A stretch of 64,000 nt of DNA from Roseomonas mucosa (GTDB lineage Bacteria > Pseudomonadota > Alphaproteobacteria > Acetobacterales > Acetobacteraceae). Where the stretch lies: NCBI GenBank assembly GCA_945878375.1, contig CAMDWG010000018.1, positions 1-64,000 on the forward strand. The letters run 5' to 3'. Numbering within the stretch: position 1 is the stretch's first letter; every line of letters starts with the position of its first letter. Position numbers and translations under genes: made by a program. The notes beneath the pieces were generated by a model. That model was not told where the DNA came from and made no database searches. It worked only from the letters and a program-made list of their open reading frames with translations. Shown here piece by piece: positions 35,828 to 45,435 of this stretch.

Positions 35828-36653
35828 TCGGGGGGACCAGCTCGGCCTCTGCCTGCATGCAGGTTGCGCCCGTGTCGTCGCGGGTCTCGAGCGCGACCTT
35901 CATGCCGTCCTGCCGCGCCAGCACATCCAGCGTGCGCCCGTCGAAGCAGGGGCGCTTGCCGCGGAAGGCGAAGCGCGCCCGCCGCAGGCCCGGCGCCGTC
36001 TCCTGCGCGAGCGCCGCCATCAGCGTCGCCTGCAGCGGCCCGTGCACGACCAGGCCCGGATAGCCCTCGGCCCCGGTGACATAGGGGTGGTCGTAGTGGA
36101 TGCGGTGCCCGTTGCCGGTCAGGGCCGAATAGCGGAACAGCATCACGGGGTCGGGGATCACCTGGCGTGTGGCGGCATCGGGCCAGGCGGGCGCGGGTTC
36201 TGCCGCCTTCACGGCCGCGCCTTCCGCGCCGCGATAGACGATGTCCTGTTCTTCCTCGATCGCGATTCCGCGCGGGCCTTCGACCACATGCTTCACCGTG
36301 ACGAAGACCAGCCGGCCGGACCCGCCCGCCTTCTCCGCCACCGAGAGGATGGTGCTGGTCCGCCGCACCTGGTCGCCGGCCTGCAGCGGGACCCCGGTGA
36401 AGCCGACGCGCCCGCCCGCCCACATGCGCCGCGGCAGGTCGTGCACCGGCGGCAGAAAGCCGCCGCGCTTCGGATGGCCATCCGGGCCGATGCCCTCCGG
36501 CATTACCCAGTCCTGGAACAGCATCCAGTGCCAGAGCGGCGGCAGGATCTCGGGCTGCGGCAGGCCGAGGGTTGCGGCCATGCCGCGGACGAGGCGGTCA
36601 TCCAGCCGATCGTCGCGCTGCTCGGTGCGGCCGACATAGGCGTCGTGTGTCAT
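35820..36653 (-). CDS. MaoC/FAS1-type hot-dog dehydratase (mesaconyl-C4-CoA hydratase-like)
   Basis: A 277-residue double hot-dog protein. The N-terminal domain (to about 150) has the FAS1-like dehydratase start ATLGLPQPEILPPLWHWMLF and GGFLPPVHDLPRRMWAGG. The C-terminal MaoC half has the hydratase segment FRYSALTGNGHRIHYDHPYV with the catalytic Asp/His-type pair, then GLVVHGPLQATLMAAL. It resembles itaconyl/mesaconyl-CoA hydratases and HTD2. GAGG lies just before the ATG. It overlaps both neighbours; its link to the EamA carriers is unclear. Confidence 0.82.
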   Translation of the reverse strand: MTHDAYVGRTEQRDDRLDDRLVRGMAATLGLPQPEILPPLWHWMLFQDWVMPEGIGPDGHPKRGGFLPPVHDLPRRMWAGGRVGFTGVPLQAGDQVRRTSTILSVAEKAGGSGRLVFVTVKHVVEGPRGIAIEEEQDIVYRGAEGAAVKAAEPAPAWPDAATRQVIPDPVMLFRYSALTGNGHRIHYDHPYVTGAEGYPGLVVHGPLQATLMAALAQETAPGLRRARFAFRGKRPCFDGRTLDVLARQDGMKVALETRDDTGATCMQAEAELVPPSA

Positions 36654-38305
36654 CAATCCTCGCGCAGGTAGAGAAGGTAGCTGTCCATGTGGACGATACG
36701 GCTGTAGCGCCGCCACGTCTCGGCAAAGGCCGGGTGGCGGGAGAAATAGGCGACCGGGTCGAATTCCTCCGCGCCGCAGCGCGGGATGCCCGATCGCTTC
36801 GCCACCAGCACCCCGGCGGGGGGGGCGCGGGCGAAATCCTCGGCGACGGTGCGATAGACCAGGAATTCCGGGCGGCTCATCTCCCAGGTGTCGCGGTAGC
36901 GCGGCGCGCCTTCGGGGCAGTCGGGGTAGGCGCCGATCAGCAGCCAGAGGTTCATGAAGCGTAGCGTGGACCGTGCCCGGGCGTAGTTCAGCGCCGGATA
37001 GACCGGGAAGATGTCGGGCGACAGCACCAGCAGCCTTTCCCCCGCCACCTCGCGGCGCAGGGTGGTGGCGATCTGCCCGTCGCGGAGCTGGAAGTACCAG
37101 ATCTGCCGCCATGGGCTCTCGCCCCGCAGATGCAGCGCCGTGACCACCAGCGCGGCAGCGAGCGCGAGGCCCGGCGCCGCGGCGGCGGCCCGCCCGGGCG
37201 GCAGCGCCTTATCCAGCCAGCGTGCCGCCAGCAGCCCGGCGAGCAGCGCGCTCGCCATCGCCATCGGCACGACATGGTAGCTCCAGCCCTTGTGCTGCAC
37301 CCAGGCCGAGAGGAAGCCGCCCAGCGCCACGGCCAGCAGGGCCTGCGCCGGTGCGCCCGCCGCCTTCCGCACCGCCAGCGGCACGAGCACCAGCAGCACA
37401 GCCAGCGCGGCCCCAAACAACTCGCCAAGCAGCACATCCATCAGTCCGAAGCCGCCGGTATCGAGGTAGAAGCCCAGCACCAGCGGTATGACGAAATTGA
37501 AGTAATCCGCGAAGAAGACCGGAATGGCGGCGAGGTAGGTGAGCCACAGCGCCGCCATACCCCAGGGCAACGGATCGCGCAGCGCAGCCCGCGGCCCGCG
37601 CCGCAGCAGCACCAGCGCCTCCACCAGCAGCGGCACGCCGAGGAAATGCGGCTTCAGCGCGAAGCCGAGTGCTGCGGCCAACGTCACCGCCCAGGCCAGC
37701 CGACGCGGCGTCGCCAGCCCCTCGATCCGGCGGGCGGCGAGGAATGCGTAGGGAATGGCGAAGAGCGCCATGAGGTGTTCGCGCTGGCCCACATCATAGG
37801 CCGCCACGACGCAGGCCAGCGGCACGAGCGCATCCAGCACTGCGCGTTCGACCGGGCCCTCTGCGCGGTCGCGGCGCAGCCGCTGTGTCATCCGCCAGGC
37901 CGCCAGGCAGCACAGCAGCACGCAGAGCAGCAGCGCCTGCACCCCGCTGATCCCCGTCGCCCGGGCCAGCAGGGCCGGAATGGCGGTCAGCACGAAGATC
38001 AGGGGCGGGTTGACGTCGATCAGGTCGCGATAGAGCCGGTCACCCGCGACCCAGCGCTCGGCGAAGTTCAGGATGGCCGCGACATCGTGGTTGAGCGGCG
38101 GGGCGAGCGCCATCAGCAGGAAGGCCACCGCCGGCGCCAGCGCCAGCAGCCGCAGCACGCGCGCGCGGAGGCCGGGCAGCGCCAGCGTGGTGGCGGCCTG
38201 GGGCAGGGGAAGGGCCATGGCGGCGGAGGCCGCTTGCGGTGCGGCGTCCCCGGGCGCGGGAAGGGGGTGCGACGTTTTCATCCTGGGCCTGACGGCAACC
38301 CCCAT
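36653..38305 (-). CDS. Polytopic membrane protein, GT39-like glycosyltransferase
   Basis: A 550-residue protein with roughly ten transmembrane segments and a soluble C-terminal region of about 140 residues. After the first helix comes APPLNHDVAAILNFAERW, then YRDLIDVNPPLIFVLTAIP; acidic residues in this first periplasmic loop are where GT39/GT83-type transferases keep their catalytic Asp. Similar proteins are annotated as dolichyl-phosphate-mannose-type mannosyltransferases. ATG 38305 follows GAGGAT; the ATG at 38281 is an alternative. Its 3' end overlaps the MaoC gene and its 5' end is near the divergent methyltransferase. Confidence 0.65.
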   Translation of the reverse strand: MGVAVRPRMKTSHPLPAPGDAAPQAASAAMALPLPQAATTLALPGLRARVLRLLALAPAVAFLLMALAPPLNHDVAAILNFAERWVAGDRLYRDLIDVNPPLIFVLTAIPALLARATGISGVQALLLCVLLCCLAAWRMTQRLRRDRAEGPVERAVLDALVPLACVVAAYDVGQREHLMALFAIPYAFLAARRIEGLATPRRLAWAVTLAAALGFALKPHFLGVPLLVEALVLLRRGPRAALRDPLPWGMAALWLTYLAAIPVFFADYFNFVIPLVLGFYLDTGGFGLMDVLLGELFGAALAVLLVLVPLAVRKAAGAPAQALLAVALGGFLSAWVQHKGWSYHVVPMAMASALLAGLLAARWLDKALPPGRAAAAAPGLALAAALVVTALHLRGESPWRQIWYFQLRDGQIATTLRREVAGERLLVLSPDIFPVYPALNYARARSTLRFMNLWLLIGAYPDCPEGAPRYRDTWEMSRPEFLVYRTVAEDFARAPPAGVLVAKRSGIPRCGAEEFDPVAYFSRHPAFAETWRRYSRIVHMDSYLLYLRED

Positions 38306-38421
38306 ATCCTCGGGGCGCGCGACGGCGGCGGCAAGGGCGGCGGCGACAGGGAAAGCGCCGGAAGGGGGCCGATCATGGCATGCCTGCCGCGCCCCGGCCG
38401 CGTCCCTGCCTTGCCCTTGCC

Positions 38422-39180
38422 ATGGCCGGACGGCACAAGACGCATGTGGAACGCGCTGAATACGACCTGATGGATGCGGCCGAGGACGGCATGTGGTGGT
38501 ATCGTGCCGCCCATGCCCGGATTCTCGATGCCCTGCGAGAGCGGCCCGGCCCGGGCGGCAAGCTGCTCGATGCCGGCTGCGGCACCGGCGGGCTGCTGCG
38601 GCGGCTGCGCGTCGACATGCCGGCGCTCGAGGCCGTGGGGCTCGACTACCTGGCCGATGCGGCGCGGCGGGCGGCAGCGAAGTCGGGCCGGCCGGTGACG
38701 GCGGGCGATGCGAATGGCCTGCCCTTCCCCGAAGCGAGCTTCGGCGCCGCCATCAGCATCGACGTGATTTGCCACGCCAGCGTCACGCCCGAACGGGCGC
38801 TGGCGGAGCTGCACCGCGTGCTGCGGCCCGGCGGCACGCTGGTGCTGAACCTGCCGGCCTATGAATGGATGCGGAGCGCGCATGATATCCGCGTGCACAA
38901 TGCCCGCCGCTTCACCCGCGGCGGCGCCGCGCGGCTGCTGAAGGCGGCTGGCTTCGCCGCCATCGAGGGGCGCTACTGGAACGGCCTGCTGCTGCCGCTG
39001 ATGGCGCTGCAGCGGAAGGTATTGAGCCGCGGGCCGGATGCGCCCTCTGACGTCACCGAATTCCCGCCCTGGGTCGATGCGGTGCTGCATGGCGTGTCGG
39101 ACGCCGAACGGCGCCTGGCGCGCCTCGGCCTCAGGATCCCCGCCGGCGGGTCCGTGCTGATGCTGGCAACGCGCCCGTGA
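38422..39180 (+). CDS. Class I SAM-dependent methyltransferase
   Basis: A 252-residue methyltransferase: an N-terminal DGMWWYRAAHARIL helix seen in glycan-cluster methyltransferases, motif I LLDAGCGTGGLLRRL (about residue 47), VGLDYLADAA, AISIDVICHASV and HRVLRPGGTLVLNLP (post-motif III). The substrate may be a lipid-linked sugar or polyprenyl compound, given the family 2 glycosyltransferase whose start overlaps its stop. The ATG at 38422 is chosen over an upstream in-frame start because homology begins at the HVERAEYDLM segment. Confidence 0.87.
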   Translation: MAGRHKTHVERAEYDLMDAAEDGMWWYRAAHARILDALRERPGPGGKLLDAGCGTGGLLRRLRVDMPALEAVGLDYLADAARRAAAKSGRPVTAGDANGLPFPEASFGAAISIDVICHASVTPERALAELHRVLRPGGTLVLNLPAYEWMRSAHDIRVHNARRFTRGGAARLLKAAGFAAIEGRYWNGLLLPLMALQRKVLSRGPDAPSDVTEFPPWVDAVLHGVSDAERRLARLGLRIPAGGSVLMLATRP

Positions 39181-40205
39181 TGGAGACGCCCGACGTGACC
39201 GAGATCCAAGGCCCACCGCAAGCCCCGGTCGGCCTGTCCATCGTGGTGCCGGTCTATCGCGGCGCCGCGACGGTCGGCGCGCTGGTCGCCGCCCTGTCCG
39301 CGCTGCGGCCGGAAGGCGGGCTTGAGATCATCCTGGTCAATGACGGCAGCCCCGACAATTCGGGCGATGTCTGCCGGGCCCTGCTGCCGACCGCGACGGT
39401 GCCGCTGACCTATATCGAACATGCCCGCAACTTCGGCGAGCACAATGCGGTGATGACCGGGCTGCGCCATGCGCGCGGGGCTTATGTCATCACCATGGAC
39501 GACGACCTCCAGAACCCGCCGGAGGAGGTCGTGAAGCTCTATGACCATGCGCGGCTGGGCGGCTGGGATGTGGTCTATACGCGCTACGCCAAGAAGGAAC
39601 ATGAAGGCTGGCGCAACCTCGGCAGCCGCTTTGCCAACGGCGTCGCCGACATGCTGCTGGACAAGCCGAAGGGGCTCTACCTGTCGTCCTTCCGCTGCAT
39701 GTCGGCGCTGGCGGTGCGGCAGGTCACCCATTATCGCGGCCCCTATCCTTACGTGGACGGGCTGCTGATGCAGGTGACCCAGCGGCTCGACAGCATCGAG
39801 GTGAAGCACCTGCCGCGTGCCGAGGGGCGCAGCAACTACACGCTGAAGCGGCTGGTGCTGCTGTGGCTGAACCTCGCGACCAATTTCTCTGTCCTGCCGC
39901 TGCGGCTGGCGATCGTGGCCGGTGTCGCGATGGGCATCCTCGGCATTCTCGGCGCGCTGCTGGTGATCGTGGAGGCGCTGATCGGCGCAACACCGTCCGG
40001 CTGGGCGTCGATGATGACGGTGACGCTGCTGATCGCGGGGGTGCAGTTCCTGATCCTCGGCGTGCTTGGCGAATATGTCGGCCGCGCCTTCCTATCGGCC
40101 AATGGCAAGCCGCAGGGCGTGGTGCGCGAGGTGCGCGGTCCGGCCGCGCGGGATGCGACCGTACCGACGGCCCCGGACTACGCTCGGTCGCAGGCCGCCG
40201 AATGA
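39180..40205 (+). CDS. Polyprenyl-phosphate glycosyltransferase, family 2 (ArnC/GtrB-like)
   Basis: A 341-residue enzyme. The GT-A domain has LSIVVPVYRGAATV, ILVNDGSPDNSGDV and ITMDDDLQNPPEEV (metal-binding DDD near residue 105). Two C-terminal transmembrane hairpins (about 230-265 and 275-300) end in LGVLGEYVGRAFL, the classic membrane anchor of ArnC, GtrB and DPM-like enzymes. It should transfer a sugar to undecaprenyl phosphate at the cytoplasmic face. It overlaps the upstream methyltransferase and the downstream SMR-type gene (ATGA), forming a transfer-and-flip module. Confidence 0.93.
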   Translation: METPDVTEIQGPPQAPVGLSIVVPVYRGAATVGALVAALSALRPEGGLEIILVNDGSPDNSGDVCRALLPTATVPLTYIEHARNFGEHNAVMTGLRHARGAYVITMDDDLQNPPEEVVKLYDHARLGGWDVVYTRYAKKEHEGWRNLGSRFANGVADMLLDKPKGLYLSSFRCMSALAVRQVTHYRGPYPYVDGLLMQVTQRLDSIEVKHLPRAEGRSNYTLKRLVLLWLNLATNFSVLPLRLAIVAGVAMGILGILGALLVIVEALIGATPSGWASMMTVTLLIAGVQFLILGVLGEYVGRAFLSANGKPQGVVREVRGPAARDATVPTAPDYARSQAAE

Positions 40206-40552
40206 CCCTCGCCTGGGTCGTGCTGGCCGCCGCGATCACCACGTCGCTGGTCGGGCAGATCCTGCTGAAGGCGGGCGCCTCGGGCTCGGTCGCGGCTTCG
40301 GCCGGGTTCATCGACCAGCTGTTCCGCTGGCAGACCATCATCGGCCTTGGCTGCTATGGCGGCGCCGCGCTGCTCTACATCGTCGCGCTGCGGAAGATCC
40401 CGATGAGCATCGCGCTGCCCTGCACCGCCGCGAGCTATGTGGTGATCGCGGTGATCGGCTGGGCGGTGTTCGGCGAGGCGCTCGGCGTGCAGAAGATGCT
40501 GGCGATCGGCTTGATCAGCCTCGGCGTGGTGCTGCTCGCGACGACGGTGTGA
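40202..40552 (+). CDS. SMR/EamA-like four-helix membrane protein (ArnE-like flippase)
   Basis: A 116-residue protein with four predicted transmembrane helices: TLAWVVLAAAITTSLVGQIL, then YGGAALLYIVALRKIPMSIA, and a C-terminal IGLISLGVVLLATTV. It is similar to small multidrug resistance and ArnE/ArnF-type proteins. Directly after an ArnC-like transferase, a role in flipping the undecaprenyl-linked sugar is more likely than drug export; this is inference from context. A strong hairpin follows the stop. Confidence 0.85.
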   Translation: MTLAWVVLAAAITTSLVGQILLKAGASGSVAASAGFIDQLFRWQTIIGLGCYGGAALLYIVALRKIPMSIALPCTAASYVVIAVIGWAVFGEALGVQKMLAIGLISLGVVLLATTV

Positions 40553-40557
40553 GAACT

Positions 40558-40649
40558 CCCCACAAAACCGCTTCGCGGTTTTGTGGGGGCCCCGGCCTTT
40601 CGTGCTGCTCCTGCGGGGGCCCGCTGCGTTGCCGCGGCACAGCCGCGGC
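40558..40649 (+). repeat. Structured 3' element, family 3, copy a (includes terminator-like hairpin)
   Basis: Starts 5 bp after the SMR-like stop. Hairpin 1 is a 13-bp perfect stem (CCCCACAAAACCG with CGGTTTTGTGGGG, 40558-40588), followed by GGGCCCCGG and hairpin 2 GCCGCGGC-ACA-GCCGCGGC (40631-40649). The layout and several boxes recur after the ETF-QO gene at 53945, with compensated base changes in the stems. It probably acts as a transcription end or mRNA 3' stabiliser. Confidence 0.7.
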
Positions 40650-40667
40650 GCCGCCCGATGCCCGGCG

Positions 40668-41489
40668 TCAGCGCGCCGGTAGGTGGTTCGCCAGGAACCG
40701 CGCGGCTTCCTCGAAGGCGCCGGCCTGGCCGAGTTCGTTATGGCCGGCCAGCGGCGCCTCCCACAGCTGCACCGGGGCGCGGGCGGCGGCGGCCAGCTCG
40801 CGGCCCATGGCGGGCGGGACCAGCATGTCGCGCGCGCCCTGCAGCACGAGCACCGGCGCCACCACCTGCGGCATCAGCGCCAGGCTGTCATAGCGGTCCC
40901 GCAGCAGCAGCCCGGATGGCAGCACCGGGTAGTGCTGCCGCGCCAGCGCCAGCAGGCTGGTATAGGGCGATTCCAGGATCACCGCCGCCAGCGCGCTGGG
41001 CTGTTCCGCCGCCAGCCGGATCGCGGGCCCGGTGCCGAGCGATTCGCCCCACAGCACGATCCGCGCCGCCGGCACGCTGGCCTCCTGCAAGGCGCGCAGC
41101 CCTGCCCGCGCATCCTCCGCCAGCCCCGCTTCGCTCGGCTGGCCCGGATTGCCGCCATAGCCGCGCCACTGCACGACCAGCGCGCCCCATCCCAGCTGCT
41201 CGAAGCGCCGCAGGCGATCGGCGCGATAGGCCAGCGATCCGCCATTGCCGTGCAGATAGAGCAGCACCGGCGCATCCGCGTGTCCGGCCGGCAGGCTCCA
41301 GGCGAGAATGTCGAGCCCATCCCCCGTTCGCAGCCGCGTCTCCGCCACGCGCTCCAGGCCGAGCAGGGCGGGGGGCGGCGGCGGCGTCGGATCGGGGAAG
41401 TAGATCAGCCGGTCCTGGAACGCCCAGAGCGCGGCGCCCAGCCCGCCCAGCGTCACGACGAGGCCGAGTGCGGCGCCGAGGATGGACAC
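40668..41489 (-). CDS. Membrane-anchored alpha/beta hydrolase
   Basis: A 273-residue protein: an N-terminal membrane helix (ILGAALGLVVTLGGLGAALWA) then FQDRLIYFPDP and the hydrolase core. HGNGGS forms the oxyanion hole, the nucleophile elbow is GESLG (about residue 135), the acid lies in QGARDMLVP, and the histidine in AGHNELGQ. It matches the ABHD13/YfhR-like subgroup of serine hydrolases. The GTG at 41489 lies 1 bp after the ftsK stop, with GGGAGTGAG upstream, so it is translated with ftsK. Confidence 0.85.
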   Translation of the reverse strand: MSILGAALGLVVTLGGLGAALWAFQDRLIYFPDPTPPPPPALLGLERVAETRLRTGDGLDILAWSLPAGHADAPVLLYLHGNGGSLAYRADRLRRFEQLGWGALVVQWRGYGGNPGQPSEAGLAEDARAGLRALQEASVPAARIVLWGESLGTGPAIRLAAEQPSALAAVILESPYTSLLALARQHYPVLPSGLLLRDRYDSLALMPQVVAPVLVLQGARDMLVPPAMGRELAAAARAPVQLWEAPLAGHNELGQAGAFEEAARFLANHLPAR

Positions 41490-41490
41490 C

Positions 41491-44106
41491 TCACTCCCGA
41501 TCTCGCGGCCCCGGCGCCAGCACCTCGCGCTTGCCGACATGGTTGGCGGCGCCGACCACGCCCTGCTTTTCCATCTGCTCGATCAGCTTCGCGGCCTTGT
41601 TGTAGCCGATGCCGAGGTGACGCTGGACGAAGCTGGTGCTCGCCTTGCCTTCCCGCGTCACCAGTTCCACCGCCTGGTCGTAGAGCGAGGCCTCGCCATC
41701 CGTGTTGCCGCCCAGCATCCCGGCGATGGCGGCGGCGTCGCCATCCTCGTCCTCGGTCTCGGTGACTTCTTCGATGTAGGACGGCTCACCCTGGCTGCGC
41801 AGGAAGGCCACGATCTCCTCCACCTCGAGGTCCGAGACGAAGGGGCCGTGCACGCGGCTGATCCGCCCGCCGCCGGCCATGTGCAGCATGTCGCCCTGGC
41901 CCAGCAGCTGTTCCGCGCCCTGTTCGCCGAGGATGGTGCGGCTGTCGATCTTCGACGTCACCTGGAAAGAGATACGGGTCGGGAAGTTCGCCTTGATGGT
42001 GCCGGTGATGACATCCACCGAAGGCCGTTGCGTCGCCATGATCACATGGATGCCCGCGGCACGCGCCATCTGCGCCAGGCGCTGCACCGCCGCCTCGATC
42101 TCCTTGCCCGCGACGAGCATGAGGTCCGCCATCTCGTCGATCACCACGACGATCATGGGCAGGGGTTCGAGGGTGAGCGGCTGGTCCTCGAAGAGCGGGC
42201 GGTTGGTGTCGGGGTCGAAGCCGACCTGCACGCGGCGCGTCATCACCTCGCCCTTCGCGCGGGCTGCCTGCACCTTGTCGTTGTAGCCGCCGATATTGCG
42301 GACGCCGAGCTGGCTCATAGCCTTGTAGCGCCGCTCCATCTCCCGCACCGTCCATTTCAGCGCGCCGATCGCCTTGCGCGGATCGGTCACGACGGGGGCG
42401 AGCAGATGCGGGATGCGGTCATAGACCGACAATTCCAGCATCTTCGGATCGATCATGATGAAGCGGCAGTCATCGGGGCTGAGGCGATACAGCAGCGACA
42501 GGATCATCGTGTTGATCGCCACCGACTTGCCCGAGCCGGTGGTGCCCGCGATCAGCAGATGCGGCATGCGCGCAAGGTCGGCGATCACCGGCGCCCCGCC
42601 GATATCCTTGCCGAGCGCGAGGTTCAGCCGGCCCGGATGCTTCACCCAATCCTCGGCCGCGAGAAGTTCCGAAAGCAGCACCGTCTCTCGCCGCGCATTC
42701 GGCAATTCGATGCCGATCACGTTGCGGCCCGGGACGGTGGCGATGCGGACGGCGGTCACGCTCATGCTGCGCGCGATGTCGTCGGCCAGCCCGATGACGC
42801 GGGCCGATTTGGTGCCCGGTGCCGGTTCCAGCTCATACAGCGTCACGACGGGGCCGGGCCTGATCTCCACGATCCGCCCGCGCACGCCGTAATCCTCCAG
42901 CACCGTCTCCAGCATCCGGGCATTGCCCTGCAACGCTTCCTCGCTCGGTCCCGCGACGCGCTTCACCGGCGGGCCGGTGAGAAGGTCGAGCGGCGGGAAG
43001 CGCCAGACATTCTCTGCCAGCGGCAGGCTGGCCTGGCGCGCCCCGGCGGCGGCGCGCGGCGGGGCGCTGCGCTCGGCCACGCGCGGGGCGGCCTGCTTGC
43101 GGGGCGTGGGCGCCGGCTCGGCGGCTTCCTCGGCTGCGGGCGGCGGCTCGCGCGTCACGATCGGGACGCCGAAGGACGGCTCCTTGCGGAAGGTGGTGGC
43201 CGGCGGCGGGGGCTCGCCGGCGGCCGCATCGGCGCGGCGCAGCACTTCCGCCAGCGGCACTGGTGCTTCGCGGCGGCGGCGGAGCGCGCCGGTCATGACG
43301 CGGAAGGGCCAGGCGAGGCCGCGCCCGGCCGCGGCCACGCCGCGCGCGAGCAGCCCGGAATGCCGCGCGCCCTCGACGGCGGCGGAGGAGACATAGCCCG
43401 CCCCGGTCGCCGCCGCCCGCCCCGCGCCGGAGGCTGCCGCGGCGGCGGCAGAGCCCGCCGCCCGCCCCGCCCGGCGCCAGTCGCCAAGGCTGAGCCCGAG
43501 CGCCACGAAGGCCAGCAGCGCGATGATCCCCCACAGGATCATATGCGTCAGCAAGGTGCCGATCGGCCCCAGGATCGATTCCAGCAGCGTCAGCACGCCA
43601 TCGGCCAAAGGCGGCCCGGCCGCCCCCGCGGCGCCCGCCGGGCCGGGCATCTCCGCCGGCAGCGGCAGCAGCGCCAGCGCGGCGGCGGTCAGCGGCAGCG
43701 CCGCCAGCAGGCACGCCAGGCGGAGGGCGAAGGGCGAGAGCCCGCGATGCGTGGCCAGCCGCCAGGCCCAGGTCATCAGGCAGGCCACCGGCAGCCAGGC
43801 CGCGTAGCCCAGCGCCTGAAGCGCCACATCGGCCAGATGCGCGCCGACCGAGCCGGCGAGGTTCGTCGTCTCCCGCGCCGTGGCGGTGGACCATGAGGGG
43901 TCGGCCGGATCATAGCTGGCCAGCGCGACGATGCCGAACAGCCCAGCGCCAACCAGCACCAGCGCCGCCAGTTCCGACAGGCGACGGCGGATCGCCGCCT
44001 TGACGGCGGGGGAGGCGAAGCGGCGCCCGGCCGCGGCAAGGCGATCGCCCACCGCGCCCGGCCCCGCGTTGCGACCGTCAAGGGCGCGCGACATCGGGTG
44101 GTCCAT
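41491..44106 (-). CDS. ftsK: DNA translocase FtsK
   Basis: An 871-residue FtsK/SpoIIIE protein. The N-terminal region has four transmembrane helices (about residues 37-200), followed by an alanine/proline-rich linker, the motor domain with Walker [15 protein letters not shown] (about residue 510) and Walker [14 protein letters not shown], and a C-terminal gamma winged-helix domain ([21 protein letters not shown]) that reads KOPS sites. It pumps chromosome ends at the septum and activates XerCD recombination. Length is normal. The first ATG is used; a second lies four codons on. Confidence 0.97.
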   Translation of the reverse strand: MDHPMSRALDGRNAGPGAVGDRLAAAGRRFASPAVKAAIRRRLSELAALVLVGAGLFGIVALASYDPADPSWSTATARETTNLAGSVGAHLADVALQALGYAAWLPVACLMTWAWRLATHRGLSPFALRLACLLAALPLTAAALALLPLPAEMPGPAGAAGAAGPPLADGVLTLLESILGPIGTLLTHMILWGIIALLAFVALGLSLGDWRRAGRAAGSAAAAAASGAGRAAATGAGYVSSAAVEGARHSGLLARGVAAAGRGLAWPFRVMTGALRRRREAPVPLAEVLRRADAAAGEPPPPATTFRKEPSFGVPIVTREPPPAAEEAAEPAPTPRKQAAPRVAERSAPPRAAAGARQASLPLAENVWRFPPLDLLTGPPVKRVAGPSEEALQGNARMLETVLEDYGVRGRIVEIRPGPVVTLYELEPAPGTKSARVIGLADDIARSMSVTAVRIATVPGRNVIGIELPNARRETVLLSELLAAEDWVKHPGRLNLALGKDIGGAPVIADLARMPHLLIAGTTGSGKSVAINTMILSLLYRLSPDDCRFIMIDPKMLELSVYDRIPHLLAPVVTDPRKAIGALKWTVREMERRYKAMSQLGVRNIGGYNDKVQAARAKGEVMTRRVQVGFDPDTNRPLFEDQPLTLEPLPMIVVVIDEMADLMLVAGKEIEAAVQRLAQMARAAGIHVIMATQRPSVDVITGTIKANFPTRISFQVTSKIDSRTILGEQGAEQLLGQGDMLHMAGGGRISRVHGPFVSDLEVEEIVAFLRSQGEPSYIEEVTETEDEDGDAAAIAGMLGGNTDGEASLYDQAVELVTREGKASTSFVQRHLGIGYNKAAKLIEQMEKQGVVGAANHVGKREVLAPGPRDRE

Positions 44107-44197
44107 CCTGAAGCACGGTGGCAGTTCTACACCGGAAGTCGTTCAGGATGCACGGTCTGCTTTCGCGGGGATGGGCAGCCCCCCCGCGCGTCCAGGT

Positions 44198-44740
44198 TCA
44201 GCGGATCAGGGCGTGGTCGATGCCGTGGATCACGCCGTTGGTGCAGGCGATGTCGCCCTGGACGACCCGGGCGGTGACGCCGCCGGGCGCGTTGATCGTG
44301 GCGGCCCTGTCCCCGCCTGCCGCCGCGATACTGAGCTGCGTGCCGGCGAAGCTCGTCAGCTGCACCCCCTGGGTCAGGGCTGCGGCCGGGATGCGCCCAT
44401 TGACGATATGCGCCTGGATCGCCGCCGTCGCGAGCAAGGGATCGGCCGTCCGAGTGCCACCGGCCGGATCGCGCGGGAAGAGCCGGTCCACGATTTGCGG
44501 GTTGACCTGGTCGATAGCCGCGTTGGTCGGGGCGAAGATGGTGATGTTCTGCATCACGCGCAGCTCATTCACCATGTGGCTGTGCGTCACCGCATTCACC
44601 ATGCGCGAGTATTCCGGCAGGCCGGCCAGGGTGTCGATGCAGTTGCGCTGCTGGGCCAGGGCGGCGCCTGGCAGGGCCAGCGCGGCCCCGAGGCCGGCGG
44701 CCAGGGTGAGGCTCGTCAGGGCAGAGGCTTGGCGGTGCAT
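44198..44740 (-). CDS. Secreted fasciclin (FAS1) domain protein
   Basis: A 180-residue protein. Signal peptide to about residue 30 (LTLAAGLGAALALPGAALAQ), then one FAS1 domain: MQNITIFAPTNAAIDQVN (H1 motif) and GDIACTNGVIHGIDHALI (H2 region) at the C-terminus. FAS1 proteins mediate adhesion or bind small molecules in the periplasm or at the cell surface. Two cysteines (NCIDTL, IACTNG) could pair. The ATG at 44740 follows GGAGGGATC; the longer upstream frame is spurious. It stands alone between ftsK and arfB on the same strand. Confidence 0.9.
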   Translation of the reverse strand: MHRQASALTSLTLAAGLGAALALPGAALAQQRNCIDTLAGLPEYSRMVNAVTHSHMVNELRVMQNITIFAPTNAAIDQVNPQIVDRLFPRDPAGGTRTADPLLATAAIQAHIVNGRIPAAALTQGVQLTSFAGTQLSIAAAGGDRAATINAPGGVTARVVQGDIACTNGVIHGIDHALIR

Positions 44741-44940
44741 GAGGATCCCTCCTGTCTGGGCTGCCGGCCGTGCCGGGCAGCCTGCGTCGGCGTCCATGCC
44801 GTGGAGGGATAGTATTCCGTATACACAATGGGCGATGCAACCAGGTCGGACCTGCAATCTCCGTGAAGTCGCGCAGCTTTCCGCGATCCGGGGCGGGATG
44901 AGGCCCGGTGGGCGCTGTTCAAGCTTCCGTGGTCCGGCTG

Positions 44941-45354
44941 TCAGTCCGCCCGCGGCTTGTCCGTGCGGAGCCGCTTGACGCCGCTGCGGCGCGCCTTGCT
45001 GTCCAGGCGGCGTTCCTTCGCGGCGCGGCCCGGCTTCGTCGGCCGCCTCGGCGGCGGCGGGGGGGCCGCGGCGCGCGCGATCAGGTCCATCAGCTTCTCC
45101 CGCGCCTCGACGCGGTTGAGTTGCTGGCTGCGGTGGCGGCTGGCCTCGATCGTCAGCACGCCCTCGGCGTTAACCTTCCGCCCGGCCAGGCGCAGCAGCC
45201 GCGCCAGCAGCGCTTCCGGCAGGTTGGCGCGCGCCAGGTGCAGGCGCAGCAGCACCGCCGTCTCCACCTTGTTCACATGCTGCCCGCCAGGGCCGGAGGC
45301 ACGGGTGAACTGTTCCTCCAGCGCCGCTTCGGGGATCTCGGGGATGGCCGCCAT
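44941..45354 (-). CDS. arfB: Alternative ribosome-rescue factor ArfB (YaeJ)
   Basis: A 137-residue peptidyl-tRNA hydrolase of the class I release factor type without codon recognition. The GGQ motif is in TRASGPGGQHVNKVETAV (about residues 17-34), and the C-terminal tail is strongly basic (RRPTKPGRAAKERRLDSKARR), which inserts into the empty mRNA channel of stalled ribosomes. Length matches ArfB (about 140). It rescues non-stop complexes alongside tmRNA. Monocistronic. Confidence 0.93.
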   Translation of the reverse strand: MAAIPEIPEAALEEQFTRASGPGGQHVNKVETAVLLRLHLARANLPEALLARLLRLAGRKVNAEGVLTIEASRHRSQQLNRVEAREKLMDLIARAAAPPPPPRRPTKPGRAAKERRLDSKARRSGVKRLRTDKPRAD

Positions 45355-45435
45355 GGCGCAGCCCTTACGCGCCCCGGCCGCGCCGGGTCCAGCACGGCGT
45401 GCGGCCGCCGCGCCGCTGGGGCCCGGACGCAGGAA

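Noticed and set aside
41482..43896. 804-codon plus-strand frame over ftsK
   Set aside because: Antisense shadow of ftsK, whose Walker motifs and gamma domain are clear on the minus strand.
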